In this document: in pieces, positions 1 to 8,257 of the stretch
Layout of the letters: each line of letters starts with the position of its first letter
How positions within the stretch are numbered: position 1 is the stretch's first letter
Origin: JAKJGV01 sp964617565
Lineage (GTDB): Bacteria > Verrucomicrobiota > Kiritimatiellia > CAIQIC01 > JAGNIJ01
Assembly (NCBI GenBank): GCA_964617565.1
Contig: CAZTYH010000061.1
Location: forward strand, 1-19,942
Direction: 5' to 3'
Length of the DNA: 19,942 bases
Notes under the pieces: generated by a model
Told to the model about the DNA's origin: nothing
Databases searched by the model: none
What the model saw: the letters and a program-made list of their open reading frames with translations, nothing else
Position numbers and translations under genes: made by a program

Positions 1-224
1 TGGCGACGGCGCCGCGGCGGCCTTTGCTTTCGCTCGCTGCCTTCCGGGCCGGATTGCTGGCCAGGCCGATACACTTCCGCGGGCGGCTTCGCGACCGGCT
101 TGCTCTCCACAACCACCTTCGGTGTTTGCGCCGTGGCGCGCGGACGGGCGGACATTCCCGCCATGGCCGCATTCCCCAGCCGCCGAAGCTGCGCATGCAC
201 TTTTTTTATGAGACGTTTGACCAT
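1..224 (-). CDS. Truncated basic protein, N-terminal 74 residues
   Basis: An open frame on the minus strand starts at ATG 224-222 and runs uninterrupted off the left edge, giving 74 residues. It begins MVKRLIKKVHAQLRRLGNAA, continues through a Pro/Ala/Lys/Arg-rich low-complexity stretch with TPKVVVESKPVAKPP, and ends in PPRRRR at the edge. The composition is strongly basic and disordered, as in the N-terminal extensions of RNA-binding enzymes such as some DEAD-box helicases in this group; that assignment is only a guess because no catalytic domain lies inside the window. There is no clear Shine-Dalgarno; a TG-T-TATAGC extended -10-like sequence lies at about 244-252. An in-frame ATG at codon 21 is an alternative start. 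Confidence 0.5.
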   Translation of the reverse strand, partial: MVKRLIKKVHAQLRRLGNAAMAGMSARPRATAQTPKVVVESKPVAKPPAEVYRPGQQSGPEGSERKQRPPRRRR

Positions 225-297
225 AACAACATCTATCTGTCCCGCTATAACACTTGTTTCAAGAATGGATGGGGCTCATTCCGCGGGGGCGTTTCCC

Positions 298-355
298 AAG
301 TCCGAATCTCAAAATCCGAAATGCTAAACAAGCTCAAAATTGGAAATCCAGAAAC
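298..355 (+). repeat. Interspersed AT-rich intergenic repeat, copy 1
   Basis: A run of TCCGAATCTC, AAAATCCGAAA, TGCTAAACAA, CTCAAAAT and GAAATCCAGAAACGGA fills the gap between the first two minus-strand genes. Its near twin lies on the opposite strand at about 17502-17563. The two copies share the ordered blocks TCCGAATCTC, CCGAAA, CTAAACAA, CAAAAT, AATCCA and CGGA with no large indels. The sequence is made of short degenerate subunits of the type AATCCGAAA. It has no coding function; short peptides read from it are artefacts. Confidence 0.75.
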
Positions 356-375
356 GGATTTGCGGACATTTCGAA

Positions 376-792
376 TCACTCCCCGATAATCTTCACCAGC
401 ACGCGCTTGCGGCGCTTGCCGTCGAACTCGCCGTAAAAGATCTGCTCCCACGGCCCGAAATCCAGGCGGCCCTCACTGACGGCCACCACCACCTCCCGGC
501 CCATGATCGTGCGCTTGAGATGGGCGTCCGCATTGTCCTCGTATCCGTTATGGGCATACTGGGAGTACGGCTTCTCCGGGGCCAGCTTCTCCAGCCATTT
601 TTCAAAGTCCGCATGAAGACCGGACTCGTTATCATTGATGAACACGCTGGCAGTAATATGCATCGCGTTGACCAGCACCAGCCCCTCGCGCACCCCGCTC
701 TCCTCGAGGCAGGCCTGCACCTGGTCCGTGATATTAATGAACGCCCGTCGAGCCGGGGCATTGAACCAGAGTTCTTTTCGGTATGACTTCAT
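376..792 (-). CDS. YjbQ (UPF0047) family protein
   Basis: The 138-residue product matches the length and conserved layout of the YjbQ/UPF0047 family, single-domain beta-barrel proteins reported to have a secondary thiamine-phosphate synthase activity whose physiological role is unsettled. Visible family motifs are HITAS at 45-49 followed by NDNE at 53-56, a His-Asn pair at 81-82, NADAHLK at 87-93, the GRLDFGPWEQI block at 108-118 and EFDGKRRKR near the C-terminus. I placed the start at ATG 792 (MKSYRKELWF) because the homologous part begins there; an ATG five codons upstream (807) and a longer frame to 894 lack family similarity. No strong ribosome binding site precedes either start. It is divergent from the lytic transglycosylase gene, with 86 bp between them. 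Confidence 0.9.
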   Translation of the reverse strand: MKSYRKELWFNAPARRAFINITDQVQACLEESGVREGLVLVNAMHITASVFINDNESGLHADFEKWLEKLAPEKPYSQYAHNGYEDNADAHLKRTIMGREVVVAVSEGRLDFGPWEQIFYGEFDGKRRKRVLVKIIGE

Positions 793-843
793 GGCAACGC
801 CGACCATAACACGTAGAAAACGGCAAGTAAACCACCTCACCTC

Positions 844-872
844 TTGCCCTTCCGCGGGCCCGAAACTAGAAT
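844..872 (+). promoter_or_regulatory. Putative promoter of the lytic transglycosylase gene
   Basis: TTGCCC at 844-849 and TAGAAT at 867-872 are separated by 17 bp. The -10 box ends only 6 nt before the ATG at 879, so a transcript starting at the usual distance would be leaderless. This agrees with the absence of a Shine-Dalgarno. The -35 match is partial. Confidence 0.4.
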
Positions 873-878
873 GTCTCC

Positions 879-1433
879 ATGGGAAGCGTTTCACGTCGCA
901 CAGCCCTGCGCATCATCGGCGGGAATATCCTGCTGGCGATCCTCTATGTCGGCCTCATCCTGCTGATCATGGCGCGCCACACCACGCACCGATTCGACAA
1001 GCTGATTGAGTTGTCGGCCACGAAATACGACGTGGATCCGCGCCTGGTCTGGGCGGTGATCTGGCAGGAGAGCCGCTTCAAGCCCCGCTCCGTCGGAACA
1101 AAAAACGAGGTGGGACTCATGCAGATCATGGAGACCGCCGGGCGGGAGTGGGCGGACGCCGCCGGGCGCCCGCATTTTCGCCGGGAGGATTTGTTCGATC
1201 CGGCCACCAATATCGAGGCGGGAACCTGGTACCTCGCCCGGGCCATCGAAAGATGGTCGGCCTGTGACGATCCTATTCCTTTCGCGCTTGCCGAATACAA
1301 CGCAGGACGCTCCAATGCCCTGCGATGGTATGCCGCATCGGGACCGGACGGCCGCCGGTTCATCGAGTGCATCACCTATCCGACAACGCGGAAATATATA
1401 GAAAGCATCTTGCACAATTTTCGTGACGAATGA
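879..1433 (+). CDS. Membrane-anchored lytic transglycosylase (SLT domain)
   Basis: The 184-residue protein is a soluble-lytic-transglycosylase (SLT, GH23-type) domain behind one N-terminal membrane segment (about residues 12-31, ILLAILYVGLILLIM core), so it should act on peptidoglycan in the periplasm. The catalytic Glu is E64 in WQESRF; the family motifs GLMQIM (79-84), AEYNAG (138-143) and the C-terminal YPTTRKYI (167-174) are all present. Such enzymes cleave the MurNAc-GlcNAc bond, forming 1,6-anhydro products. It is short for the family, essentially just anchor plus catalytic domain. The start follows a -10-like TAGAAT by 6 nt with no Shine-Dalgarno. The Ldh2-family gene begins 16 bp downstream, so the two are probably co-transcribed although no functional link is obvious. 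Confidence 0.9.
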   Translation: MGSVSRRTALRIIGGNILLAILYVGLILLIMARHTTHRFDKLIELSATKYDVDPRLVWAVIWQESRFKPRSVGTKNEVGLMQIMETAGREWADAAGRPHFRREDLFDPATNIEAGTWYLARAIERWSACDDPIPFALAEYNAGRSNALRWYAASGPDGRRFIECITYPTTRKYIESILHNFRDE

Positions 1434-1449
1434 CCGAAGCGGAGGAGCC

Positions 1450-2568
1450 ATGGGCACTAAGGATACCTGCTGGATCAATTTCGATTTCATGGAACGTTTC
1501 GTTACGGATGTCTTCCGTGGCGTCGGCGTTCCCGAAGCGGAGGCCCGCATCTGCGCGGATGTCCTCGTCACGGCAGACAAGCGCGGAATAGATTCCCATG
1601 GCGTCGGGCGTCTCAAGCCAATCTATTACGACCGGATCGTAACAGATCGCGTCCAACTCCCGGTCACTCAATTCGAAATCGTGCGGGACTTCGGCGGGAC
1701 CGCCGTGGTGGACGGCCATCACGGCATGGGGATGGTCGTTGCGAAGCGCTGCATGGAAATGGCCATCGAGAAAGCAAGAACGCACGGCATCGGCGCCGTT
1801 GTCGCGCGCAACTCAACCCACTACGGCATCGCGGGCTATTACGCGCTGATGGCCTGCCAGGCGGGGATGGTCGGATTCACCTCGACCAACGCGCGGCCTT
1901 CCATCGCACCGACCTTCGGCGTGGAAAACATGCTGGGGACAAATCCGCTCGTCTTCGGGTTCCCGAGCGACGAACCCTTCCCCTTCACCAACGACTACGC
2001 CACTTCGGTCAGCCAACGAGGAAAGGTTGAGCAGTACGAGCGCGACGGCAAAGCGTTGCCTGCCGGTTGGGTGATCAACCATAAAGGGGAATCTGTTACG
2101 AACGCATCCGAAGCACTGCAGGGATTGATCAAGGGCACTGCTGCGTTGACGCCCCTGGGTGGCATCGGCGAAGAAAACGCGGGCTATAAAGGCTATGGGT
2201 TCGCAACCGTTGCCGAACTGCTTTCCGCCGCACTTCAGCAGGGAGCTTTTCTACACGCACTATCCGGCTTCGACGCGGACGGGAAGAAAGTGCCGCATTG
2301 CCTGGGACATTTTTTCATGGCGATCCATATCGAAGCCTTCACGGATCTCGCCTCGTTCAAGAAAACAGTCGGTGACATCCTGCGGGCCCTGCGCGCTTCG
2401 AAAAAAGCGCCGGGCGCGGAGCGCATCTATACCTGCGGCGAGAAGGAATATATCGCGTGGCTGGAGCGAAAGGATAAAGGCGTTCCCCTGGGCTCGGTGC
2501 TTCAGAAGCAACTCGTGCAGATGCGGGATGAGCTCGGGTTGAGCCACTACCGGTTCCCGTTCGAATAA
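1450..2568 (+). CDS. Ldh2/malate-lactate dehydrogenase family oxidoreductase
   Basis: This 372-residue protein belongs to the NAD(P)-dependent Ldh2 family (malate/L-lactate, L-sulfolactate, ureidoglycolate and 2,3-diketogulonate dehydrogenases), which interconvert 2-hydroxy acids and 2-oxo acids in the cytoplasm with a non-Rossmann fold. Motifs include DSHGVGRL (48-55), VDGHHGMG (87-94), NSTHYGIAGYY (121-131), GTNPL (163-167), NDYATS (181-186) and GYKGYG (245-250). The substrate cannot be read from sequence; malate or lactate is only a default. I chose ATG 1450 because GGAGGAG ends just 2 bp before it; an in-frame ATG at 1423 overlaps the preceding gene. Its stop lies 3 bp from the convergent stop of the ABC exporter gene, leaving no room for a separate terminator. 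Confidence 0.88.
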   Translation: MGTKDTCWINFDFMERFVTDVFRGVGVPEAEARICADVLVTADKRGIDSHGVGRLKPIYYDRIVTDRVQLPVTQFEIVRDFGGTAVVDGHHGMGMVVAKRCMEMAIEKARTHGIGAVVARNSTHYGIAGYYALMACQAGMVGFTSTNARPSIAPTFGVENMLGTNPLVFGFPSDEPFPFTNDYATSVSQRGKVEQYERDGKALPAGWVINHKGESVTNASEALQGLIKGTAALTPLGGIGEENAGYKGYGFATVAELLSAALQQGAFLHALSGFDADGKKVPHCLGHFFMAIHIEAFTDLASFKKTVGDILRALRASKKAPGAERIYTCGEKEYIAWLERKDKGVPLGSVLQKQLVQMRDELGLSHYRFPFE

Positions 2569-2571
2569 CTC

Positions 2572-4329
2572 TCACTCCTTGAACTGCAGATCGTACAAAT
2601 ACTTGTAATGCCCGCCGCGCGCGAGGAGTTCCTGGTGCGTGCCCTGCTCCACGATGTGCCCGCCATGCAGTACGAATATCTGATCGGCCCGGATGATCGT
2701 TGAGAGGCGGTGCGCGATGGCAAACACTGTTCGATCTTTCATCAATTCATCCAGCGCGGCCTGCACCTGCCGCTCCGACTCCGTATCCAACGCGCTGGTC
2801 GCTTCATCCAGAATCAGAATGGGCGGATTGCGCAGGATCGCGCGCGCAATCGCCAGCCGCTGGCATTGCCCGCCCGACAAGCGCACTCCGCGCTCGCCGA
2901 TGACGGTCTCATACCCCTCCGGCATGGCCATGATGAAATCATGCGCATTCGCCCGCTGTGCCGCTTCGATGATCGCCGCCCTCTGCGCTTCCGCGTGCCC
3001 ATAGGCGATATTGTTGGCCACCGTATCGTTGAAAAGGATGGTTTCCTGCGTTACGATCCCGATCTGCCGCCGCACCGACTTGATGGTATATTCACGGATG
3101 TCGCGTCCGTTCATCAACAGGCGTCCCGATGTCACGTCGTAGAAACGCGGAATCAGGCTCACAATCGTCGTTTTTCCCGCGCCTGAGCTTCCGACAAAAG
3201 CCACGCGCTGGCCCGCAATCACCTTGAAGCAGAGTTCCCTTAAAATGGTTTCCGTGTCGTAGCCAAACGACACGCTTTCGAAAACGATTTCTTTCACGCG
3301 TTCGGTGAGTTCGACGGCGTCGCGCCGCTCCACCACGGTGATCGGCGCATCCAGCAATTCAAATATGCGATCCGCCGACGCTGAGCTTTGCTGAACCTGG
3401 AGGTGGATCCGGCTGAGTTTTTTTACCGGCTCGTACAAGGCCACCAGCGACGCGGCGAAGACGACAAACTGGGAAAGCGTGACCTGCACCTTCATGGTGT
3501 AGAGCAGGAAGAGGGAAATGCCGACGGTCGAAAGGCCGACAATGATCGGCTCCACCGCCGCCCGCGCGCGAACCACCTTCATCAGGCGATGGAACACCTC
3601 GCCGCACTGACGTCCGAAACGCTCCTTCTCATAGCCCTCCATGCCGAACGCCTTCACCACCCGGGCCCCCGTGATCGTTTCCTGCAGGATGGACACAAGG
3701 TCCGCGATCTTCTCCTGGCCTTCCCGCGCAAAGCGGCGCACGCGACGGCCGAACAGCGCGACAGGAACAATGCAGATCGGAAACAGCACGAGGCCCACGA
3801 CCGCCAGCCGGGCATCGCTCCAGAACAAGGCGACGAGGATCGCCACCAGCGCAAAAGGCTGTTTGCACAAATCCGCCAGCACTCCCGCAACGGCGCGCTC
3901 CACCATCTGTGAATCGTTTACAACGCGGGAAATCAATTCCCCCGTTTTCGTCCGCTGATAATAAAAAAGCGAAAGCTCCTGCAGATGCGAAAAGGTGTCG
4001 CGGCGCAGGTCCATGACCGCGCGGTTGCCGACCCACTCGATGAAGTACGTACTGAAATAATCCCCGATTCCGCGCACAATCGCGAAACACGGCAGGATGG
4101 CCGCGATGCCCGCTCGCACATTCCAGGGGAGGTCACTTTCGGTCCCGAAAACCATGCCGACCACCTTGCCCAGCCCGACGATCATGCCCGCCATGGAGGT
4201 TCCGAAAATAACGCCGAATATCGTGCCCAGGAACACGCGCAACCAATACGGCCTCGCGTAGAGTACAAGCCGGCGGTAGGTTTGCCAATCCGTGCGCACC
4301 GCAACTTTTTGTTGGGCTTCGTTCACCAT
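2572..4329 (-). CDS. msbA: MsbA-like lipid ABC exporter (fused TMD-NBD)
   Basis: The 585-residue half-transporter has six transmembrane segments in the N-terminal half followed by an ABC nucleotide-binding domain. ATPase motifs are complete: Walker A GSSGAGKTT (380-388), Q-loop in IVTQET (Q428), signature LSGGQ (484-488), Walker B ILILDEA (504-510) with catalytic Glu, and H-loop H540. Its length and overall pattern fit MsbA, the homodimeric inner-membrane flippase for lipid A core, but other lipid or drug exporters of the same class cannot be excluded. I set the start at ATG 4329 because GGAAGG precedes it by 6 nt, and the longer frame to 4383 would overlap the end of trxB. It starts 2 bp after the trxB stop, so the two are almost surely one operon. 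Confidence 0.85.
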   Translation of the reverse strand: MVNEAQQKVAVRTDWQTYRRLVLYARPYWLRVFLGTIFGVIFGTSMAGMIVGLGKVVGMVFGTESDLPWNVRAGIAAILPCFAIVRGIGDYFSTYFIEWVGNRAVMDLRRDTFSHLQELSLFYYQRTKTGELISRVVNDSQMVERAVAGVLADLCKQPFALVAILVALFWSDARLAVVGLVLFPICIVPVALFGRRVRRFAREGQEKIADLVSILQETITGARVVKAFGMEGYEKERFGRQCGEVFHRLMKVVRARAAVEPIIVGLSTVGISLFLLYTMKVQVTLSQFVVFAASLVALYEPVKKLSRIHLQVQQSSASADRIFELLDAPITVVERRDAVELTERVKEIVFESVSFGYDTETILRELCFKVIAGQRVAFVGSSGAGKTTIVSLIPRFYDVTSGRLLMNGRDIREYTIKSVRRQIGIVTQETILFNDTVANNIAYGHAEAQRAAIIEAAQRANAHDFIMAMPEGYETVIGERGVRLSGGQCQRLAIARAILRNPPILILDEATSALDTESERQVQAALDELMKDRTVFAIAHRLSTIIRADQIFVLHGGHIVEQGTHQELLARGGHYKYLYDLQFKE

Positions 4330-4331
4330 GT

Positions 4332-5255
4332 TCAGCCTTCCAGCGATTCGAGGTAACGCTGCGCTTCCAACGCGGCCATGCACCCGCTTCCGGCCGCCGT
4401 GATGGCCTGCCGGTATACGGAGTCCTGCACGTCACCGGCCGCAAAAACACCCTTCACATTCGTGCGTGTGTTCTGCGCCTTGATGTAGCCCTTGTCATCG
4501 AGATCAATCTGTCCTTTGAAAGGATCGGTATTGGGCTTGTGCCCGATCGCGGAGAAATAACCCTTCACCTCCAGGTCGGAGGTTTCCTCCGTCTTCACGT
4601 TCCTGATTTTCACACCGGTCACTTCGCCTTTCGCCACATCCATCACGTCCACGATGACCGAGTTCCAGACGAACTCGATCTTCGGATTCTTCTTTGCGCG
4701 CTCGCCCATGATCGGCGACGCGCGCAATTGATCGCGCCGGTGCACCACGTAAACCTTCGAGGCGAAGCGCGTCAGGAACATCGCCTCCTCCATCGCCGAA
4801 TCGCCGCCGCCGACAATGACGACCGGCACGTTACGGAAAAATGCGCCGTCACAGGTCGCGCAGGCCGACACCCCGCGCCCGATCAGCTTCTGCTCCGATT
4901 CCAGTCCGAGATACTTCGCCGACGCGCCGGTCGCGATAATAACGGATTCCGCTTCGAGCGTGTCGCCTCCGTCGAGTGTCACCTTCAGCGGGCGACCGGA
5001 AAAATCAACCGACGCCACCATCCCGGCCTGAAAACGTGTGCCGAAACGTTCCGCCTGCTTCCGCATGTCATCCATCAATTGCGGCCCCATGATTCCCTTC
5101 GGGAACCCCGGGAAATTCTCAACTTCCGTCGTCGTCGTAAGCTGTCCGCCCGGCTCCATGCCTTCCACCACCAGGGGGGTCAGGTCCGCCCGCGACGCAT
5201 AAATCGCGGCCGTCAGCCCCGCCGCGCCGGTTCCGAGAATGAGAAGCTTTTCCAT
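4332..5255 (-). CDS. trxB: Thioredoxin reductase
   Basis: The 307-residue flavoprotein has the usual TrxB layout: N-terminal FAD-binding GTGAAGLTAAIYASRA (8-23), the redox-active CATC disulfide (132-135), the NADPH-binding GGGDSAMEEA (149-158) with HRRDQLRAS (172-180), and the C-terminal FAD motif GVFAAGDV (about 269-276). It should reduce thioredoxin with NADPH in the cytoplasm. Length is normal for the low-molecular-weight bacterial type. GGGAG lies about 12 nt before the ATG, and a promoter-like TTGCGG-N17-TATACA precedes it (5289-5317). It is the first gene of a two-gene unit with the ABC exporter. Confidence 0.96.
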   Translation of the reverse strand: MEKLLILGTGAAGLTAAIYASRADLTPLVVEGMEPGGQLTTTTEVENFPGFPKGIMGPQLMDDMRKQAERFGTRFQAGMVASVDFSGRPLKVTLDGGDTLEAESVIIATGASAKYLGLESEQKLIGRGVSACATCDGAFFRNVPVVIVGGGDSAMEEAMFLTRFASKVYVVHRRDQLRASPIMGERAKKNPKIEFVWNSVIVDVMDVAKGEVTGVKIRNVKTEETSDLEVKGYFSAIGHKPNTDPFKGQIDLDDKGYIKAQNTRTNVKGVFAAGDVQDSVYRQAITAAGSGCMAALEAQRYLESLEG

Positions 5256-5288
5256 GAATAACGCCGTCTCCCTTTCTTTTGCCGCACT

Positions 5289-5317
5289 TGTATACCCTAT
5301 TACAGGGCCTCCCGCAA
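5289..5317 (-). promoter_or_regulatory. Putative trxB promoter
   Basis: On the minus strand TTGCGG (5317-5312) and TATACA (5294-5289) are separated by exactly 17 bp, and the -10 ends 33 nt before the trxB ATG. The spacer contains the small inverted repeat CCCT-N5-AGGG. The same TTGCG-N17-TATACA arrangement occurs before the J-protein gene at 17584-17612. Confidence 0.5.
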
Positions 5318-5353
5318 TTATCTATCAATATGGCTACGGCAAGTTTCATTCCA

Positions 5354-5383
5354 TTGACTCATCACGTCTTCCAACCCTATCCT
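5354..5383 (+). promoter_or_regulatory. Putative dUTPase promoter
   Basis: TTGACT (5354-5359) and TATCCT (5378-5383) are separated by 18 bp, and the -10 ends 27 nt before the ATG at 5411. This leaves a short leader that contains the GAGGAA ribosome binding site. Confidence 0.45.
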
Positions 5384-5410
5384 CCGCGAAACACAACCAG
5401 CGAGGAATTC

Positions 5411-5791
5411 ATGCCTGAACGTGACATGCTTGAGCACATTTTTGAAATGCAGGCGGACTTAAACAGGCGCATCGGCGTAGACACCACCTCCTTGAGCGAG
5501 GAGCAGCAGAAAGAATGGCTGTTGAACTACTGCCGCGCGATGACCCAGGAAATTGCCGAACTCACGGACTGCGTGCCGTGGAAGTGGTGGGCTAAATACC
5601 AGACCTACGACAAGCAGAACGCCCGCGTGGAAATTGTGGACATCCTGCACTTCCTGATTTCCGCCGCACAGGTGGTCGGGCTTTCAGCACAGGATGTTTA
5701 CGACGCCTATACGGCCAAGAATAAGGTCAATTTCCAGCGGCAGGAATCCGGTTACACGACCAAGGACGAAAACGACTGCAAGCACGTGTGA
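5411..5791 (+). CDS. Dimeric all-alpha dUTPase (MazG-like NTP pyrophosphatase fold)
   Basis: The 126-residue product matches the dimeric dUTPase class (dUTPase_2, the all-alpha NTP pyrophosphohydrolase superfamily), unrelated to the trimeric Dut. It should hydrolyse dUTP to dUMP and pyrophosphate, keeping uracil out of DNA and supplying dUMP for thymidylate. The metal-binding acidic residues are visible as QEIAEL (E47, E50) and EIVDILHF (E74, D77). The conserved WKWW (57-60) and the C-terminal KNKVNFQRQ and GY segment (103-115) are also present. I chose ATG 5411 because GAGGAA lies just upstream and the family begins near this point; a frame extending to 5279 would overlap the promoter. It is divergent from trxB. 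Confidence 0.88.
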   Translation: MPERDMLEHIFEMQADLNRRIGVDTTSLSEEQQKEWLLNYCRAMTQEIAELTDCVPWKWWAKYQTYDKQNARVEIVDILHFLISAAQVVGLSAQDVYDAYTAKNKVNFQRQESGYTTKDENDCKHV

Positions 5792-5838
5792 GCTGCGGCC
5801 CGCCGTCCATTGCTCTTTCGGCCAGATCCCGCGACCCG

Positions 5839-5877
5839 AAAACACTCGCGGCAGGGAGAGAGGGTCCCCGCCGCGAG
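5839..5877 (-). terminator. Hairpin terminator of the surface-protein operon
   Basis: A perfect 8-bp stem, CTCGCGGC / GCCGCGAG (5845-5852 with 5870-5877), encloses a 17-nt loop. Read on the minus strand it is followed by TGTTTTC, so it fits termination of the operon ending at 5923, about 45 nt downstream of that stop. On the plus strand no T-run follows, so it is less likely to serve the dUTPase gene. Confidence 0.6.
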
Positions 5878-5922
5878 CTACGCCCCCAAATCGGATGAGA
5901 TCAGGGAGCTTTAAGGGGATGA

Positions 5923-6522
5923 TCACTTCTTCAAGCTACACCACAGCCTCCAGGTCCAAAGGGTGGCGCCGAACAGGCCAACCAAAAGGATCGTTCGAGG
6001 TTCTGGAATCATTTCAACCGCCATGTAATCGAACAGCACCGTTTGCACTCCAACCCCCGTGTGAACACCTATTTTCGGCGCAAGGAATGCCGTGTTCGGA
6101 TTATACGAAAACATGCCCATATTGATGTTGGTTTCGCCGACAAAAATGGAGGTGCTGTTTGTCGGAAAAAAATTCCAAATCGTTCCCAGCCATCCGTAAC
6201 TGGCATCGAATTGATCCATCGCAATGTCATAACTCGTGGATGCCGTCACCCCTTCAACCTGCAGATAAAGATTGTAAAGCGCGCTCTCGCCCGGATTGAA
6301 GGGGATTCTATCGCTGGTAATAAACGCCGCTTCGCTCGCCGCAGCGTTTACATAGAAATAGCCCCAATCGCCATCCGATGAAATGCTGGACCCACCCCCT
6401 GAATCGTGAATAATGCTCCACGAGCTGACGTTCGAAAAATCTTCGTCCCAGACCGTCATCCATGCCGCCGCGGTCAGAGCGCCGAACCAAAGCGCCACCA
6501 CCAGGATAAGGCACGACTTCAT
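5923..6522 (-). CDS. PEP-CTERM sorted exported protein
   Basis: This 199-residue protein has a signal peptide (MKSCLILVVALWFGALTAAA, cleavage near 20) and a classic PEP-CTERM tail: IPEPR at 172-176, a hydrophobic helix TILLVGLFGATLWTW, and the basic end SLKK. PEP-CTERM proteins are recognised by an exosortase in the inner membrane and cleaved or anchored at the cell surface; no exosortase is encoded here, so one is expected elsewhere. The middle (about 24-168) is rich in aromatic, Ser, Gly and Asn residues and looks like a single beta-sandwich; no enzyme motif is seen. GGAGG stands 7 nt before the ATG. It is the last gene of a four-gene unit, 28 bp after the beta-helix gene, and is followed by a hairpin terminator. 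Confidence 0.85.
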   Translation of the reverse strand: MKSCLILVVALWFGALTAAAWMTVWDEDFSNVSSWSIIHDSGGGSSISSDGDWGYFYVNAAASEAAFITSDRIPFNPGESALYNLYLQVEGVTASTSYDIAMDQFDASYGWLGTIWNFFPTNSTSIFVGETNINMGMFSYNPNTAFLAPKIGVHTGVGVQTVLFDYMAVEMIPEPRTILLVGLFGATLWTWRLWCSLKK

Positions 6523-6550
6523 ACCCGCCTCCTTCTTGTCGCAAACACTC

Positions 6551-8245
6551 CTACCGGCTCACTGAAATCCTGAAGTAAACCCGTTCATAGTTCTGCGTGA
6601 TCGCAATCATGTTCTGAGGTGGCGTTGCCGCCATTCGATTGGTGATAACCTCATCGCCGGAAAGAGGGAAAAGATTGGTGAATGCCGTAACCGTGTAGAA
6701 TCTGGATGCGGCACTCGGCCACCACAGATATCGTCCGCTCTGACCACTCCTCTCGATGGCAAGATACAGGAAGGACCTGCTATTTGTAGGCTCAGTACCG
6801 GCAATAAACTCCTCCCCAGCCAAATATCCATCGCCATCGTAGTCCTGGCCGGCATTCACATTGGTCACATGACCGAAGTGAATCCATTCCCACCAATCAG
6901 GCACCCCGTCGCCGTCTGTGTCCGCATCCAGGCTCGCCGGATTACGTTCATAGGCGCCCATATCCACGCGGTTGATCCAGATGCGCGGACGCCCGTCGAG
7001 ATCAAGCTGCCGCGCCATCCACGATTGATTGGTTCCCTGATCAATGCAAGGCGAGCTGACCTGAAGCCTGTAGTCGGACGCGGCTCGATTCACGAAAAAT
7101 GGCGCGAGTTCAGTATTACCCGCACCGTTCGCCATGAACGGGGTCATACATGAATACCAGTACGAGCATCCACCGTACTCGTGATGAATATTCGGTCCAT
7201 AACCCGCGGCGTTATAATACAGGATCGTGTTCTCCACCACCCCGGTCCCCCAACAATAGAGCCCGCCTCCTGCGTTCGCCTTGTTGGTCACGATGGTGCA
7301 ACTCTGCACCCGGCCATCACCGATGATGCATACGCCGCCGCCGTTCGTTGCCGTGTTTCTTAATATCAACGCATTCTGAATCGTTCCTCCATTCCAGCAA
7401 TAGGCGCCGCCACCGGCAATCCTTGCGTAATTGCCTGTGACAATGCTTGCACGCACCAGGCCGCCGCTCGCGCAAAAGATTCCTCCGGCATTTTGTGCCG
7501 AGTTATTTCGACTGATGCGACTATCACGCACTTCTCCCCCTAAATCACAGAACACGCCCGCGCCGTAGTGCCCGCTGTTGACGTCCACCACGCACCGCTC
7601 CATCAATGCGCCGTACACCAGGTAGGCGCCCCCGCCGGAAGCCGGAGACAATACAGCGGCATTATTGGCAAACGTGCTATCCACAATAAGGCCGCCCGCG
7701 CTGAAAGCGCCCGCTCCGTAGTTCGCTGAATTTGCCTGGACCACGCATCCCGACACAAAGCCTCCGCAATCCATGAGAAGCCCGCCACCGGCACGATCCG
7801 CCAGGAAATCGCCATTGGTCATTGTGTGCCCGCCCAAAATCGTGAACTCAATGAGCTCAGCTCCATTTGTCATGTATACGCAGCGTATCGCAGCCGGGCC
7901 ATAAGGGCCTGACCCGGAAATAATGGTGCTCGCCGCTCCCGATTCCGACTCGACACGAATGGCCGCTGGAATCATGACCCGATTGGTCAATCCATGACCC
8001 GGGGCAACGGCTCCTCCCTGGTTGTAGGTGCCGGCCGCTACCCGAATCACATCGCCATCGGAGCTGACATTCACCGCATCCTGGATCGCGCGCGCCGCGT
8101 ATTCGGGCGAGACATACGGCGAACGTGGATCGCTGCTATTCACATTCACGTATCGGATCGCTGCATATCCCGCATTCAAGGCCACCAGCATCGTGCACCC
8201 CAGGCAAGCTGTTCCAACGATCCAACGGAAACGTATAATTAGCAT
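6551..8245 (-). CDS. Secreted right-handed beta-helix protein (choice-of-anchor Q type)
   Basis: The 564-residue protein has a signal peptide (hydrophobic to about residue 29), then RYVNVNSS and DGDVIRVAAGTY, typical of parallel beta-helix proteins, and a series of turns of GGG..C..GG..NN type across about 100-380. It then has the SSPCIDQGT / LDLDGRPR / VDMGAYE block (397-433) that marks choice-of-anchor Q proteins. Two calcium-binding aspartate loops follow, DTDGDGVPDWWE (442-453) and DYDGDGYLAGEEF (468-480). A C-terminal beta-domain ends in VYFRISVSR (556-564). No catalytic residues of a known polysaccharide lyase are evident, so adhesive or structural function or uncharacterised lyase activity are all possible. 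It lacks a PEP-CTERM tail. It begins 12 bp after the preceding gene's stop; its start context is GGTGTTGTATG, identical to that gene's. Confidence 0.85.
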   Translation of the reverse strand: MLIIRFRWIVGTACLGCTMLVALNAGYAAIRYVNVNSSDPRSPYVSPEYAARAIQDAVNVSSDGDVIRVAAGTYNQGGAVAPGHGLTNRVMIPAAIRVESESGAASTIISGSGPYGPAAIRCVYMTNGAELIEFTILGGHTMTNGDFLADRAGGGLLMDCGGFVSGCVVQANSANYGAGAFSAGGLIVDSTFANNAAVLSPASGGGAYLVYGALMERCVVDVNSGHYGAGVFCDLGGEVRDSRISRNNSAQNAGGIFCASGGLVRASIVTGNYARIAGGGAYCWNGGTIQNALILRNTATNGGGVCIIGDGRVQSCTIVTNKANAGGGLYCWGTGVVENTILYYNAAGYGPNIHHEYGGCSYWYSCMTPFMANGAGNTELAPFFVNRAASDYRLQVSSPCIDQGTNQSWMARQLDLDGRPRIWINRVDMGAYERNPASLDADTDGDGVPDWWEWIHFGHVTNVNAGQDYDGDGYLAGEEFIAGTEPTNSRSFLYLAIERSGQSGRYLWWPSAASRFYTVTAFTNLFPLSGDEVITNRMAATPPQNMIAITQNYERVYFRISVSR

Positions 8246-8257
8246 ACAACACCCGAT

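Noticed and set aside
24..451. Short frames on both strands over the first repeat
   Set aside because: They overlap the truncated basic gene, the repeat and the end of the YjbQ-family gene, and have no ribosome binding site or domain.
6551..8245. Repeated GGG-type segments in the beta-helix gene as a DNA tandem repeat or CRISPR-like array
   Set aside because: The periodicity is at protein level (beta-helix turns) and the bases are not conserved between turns.
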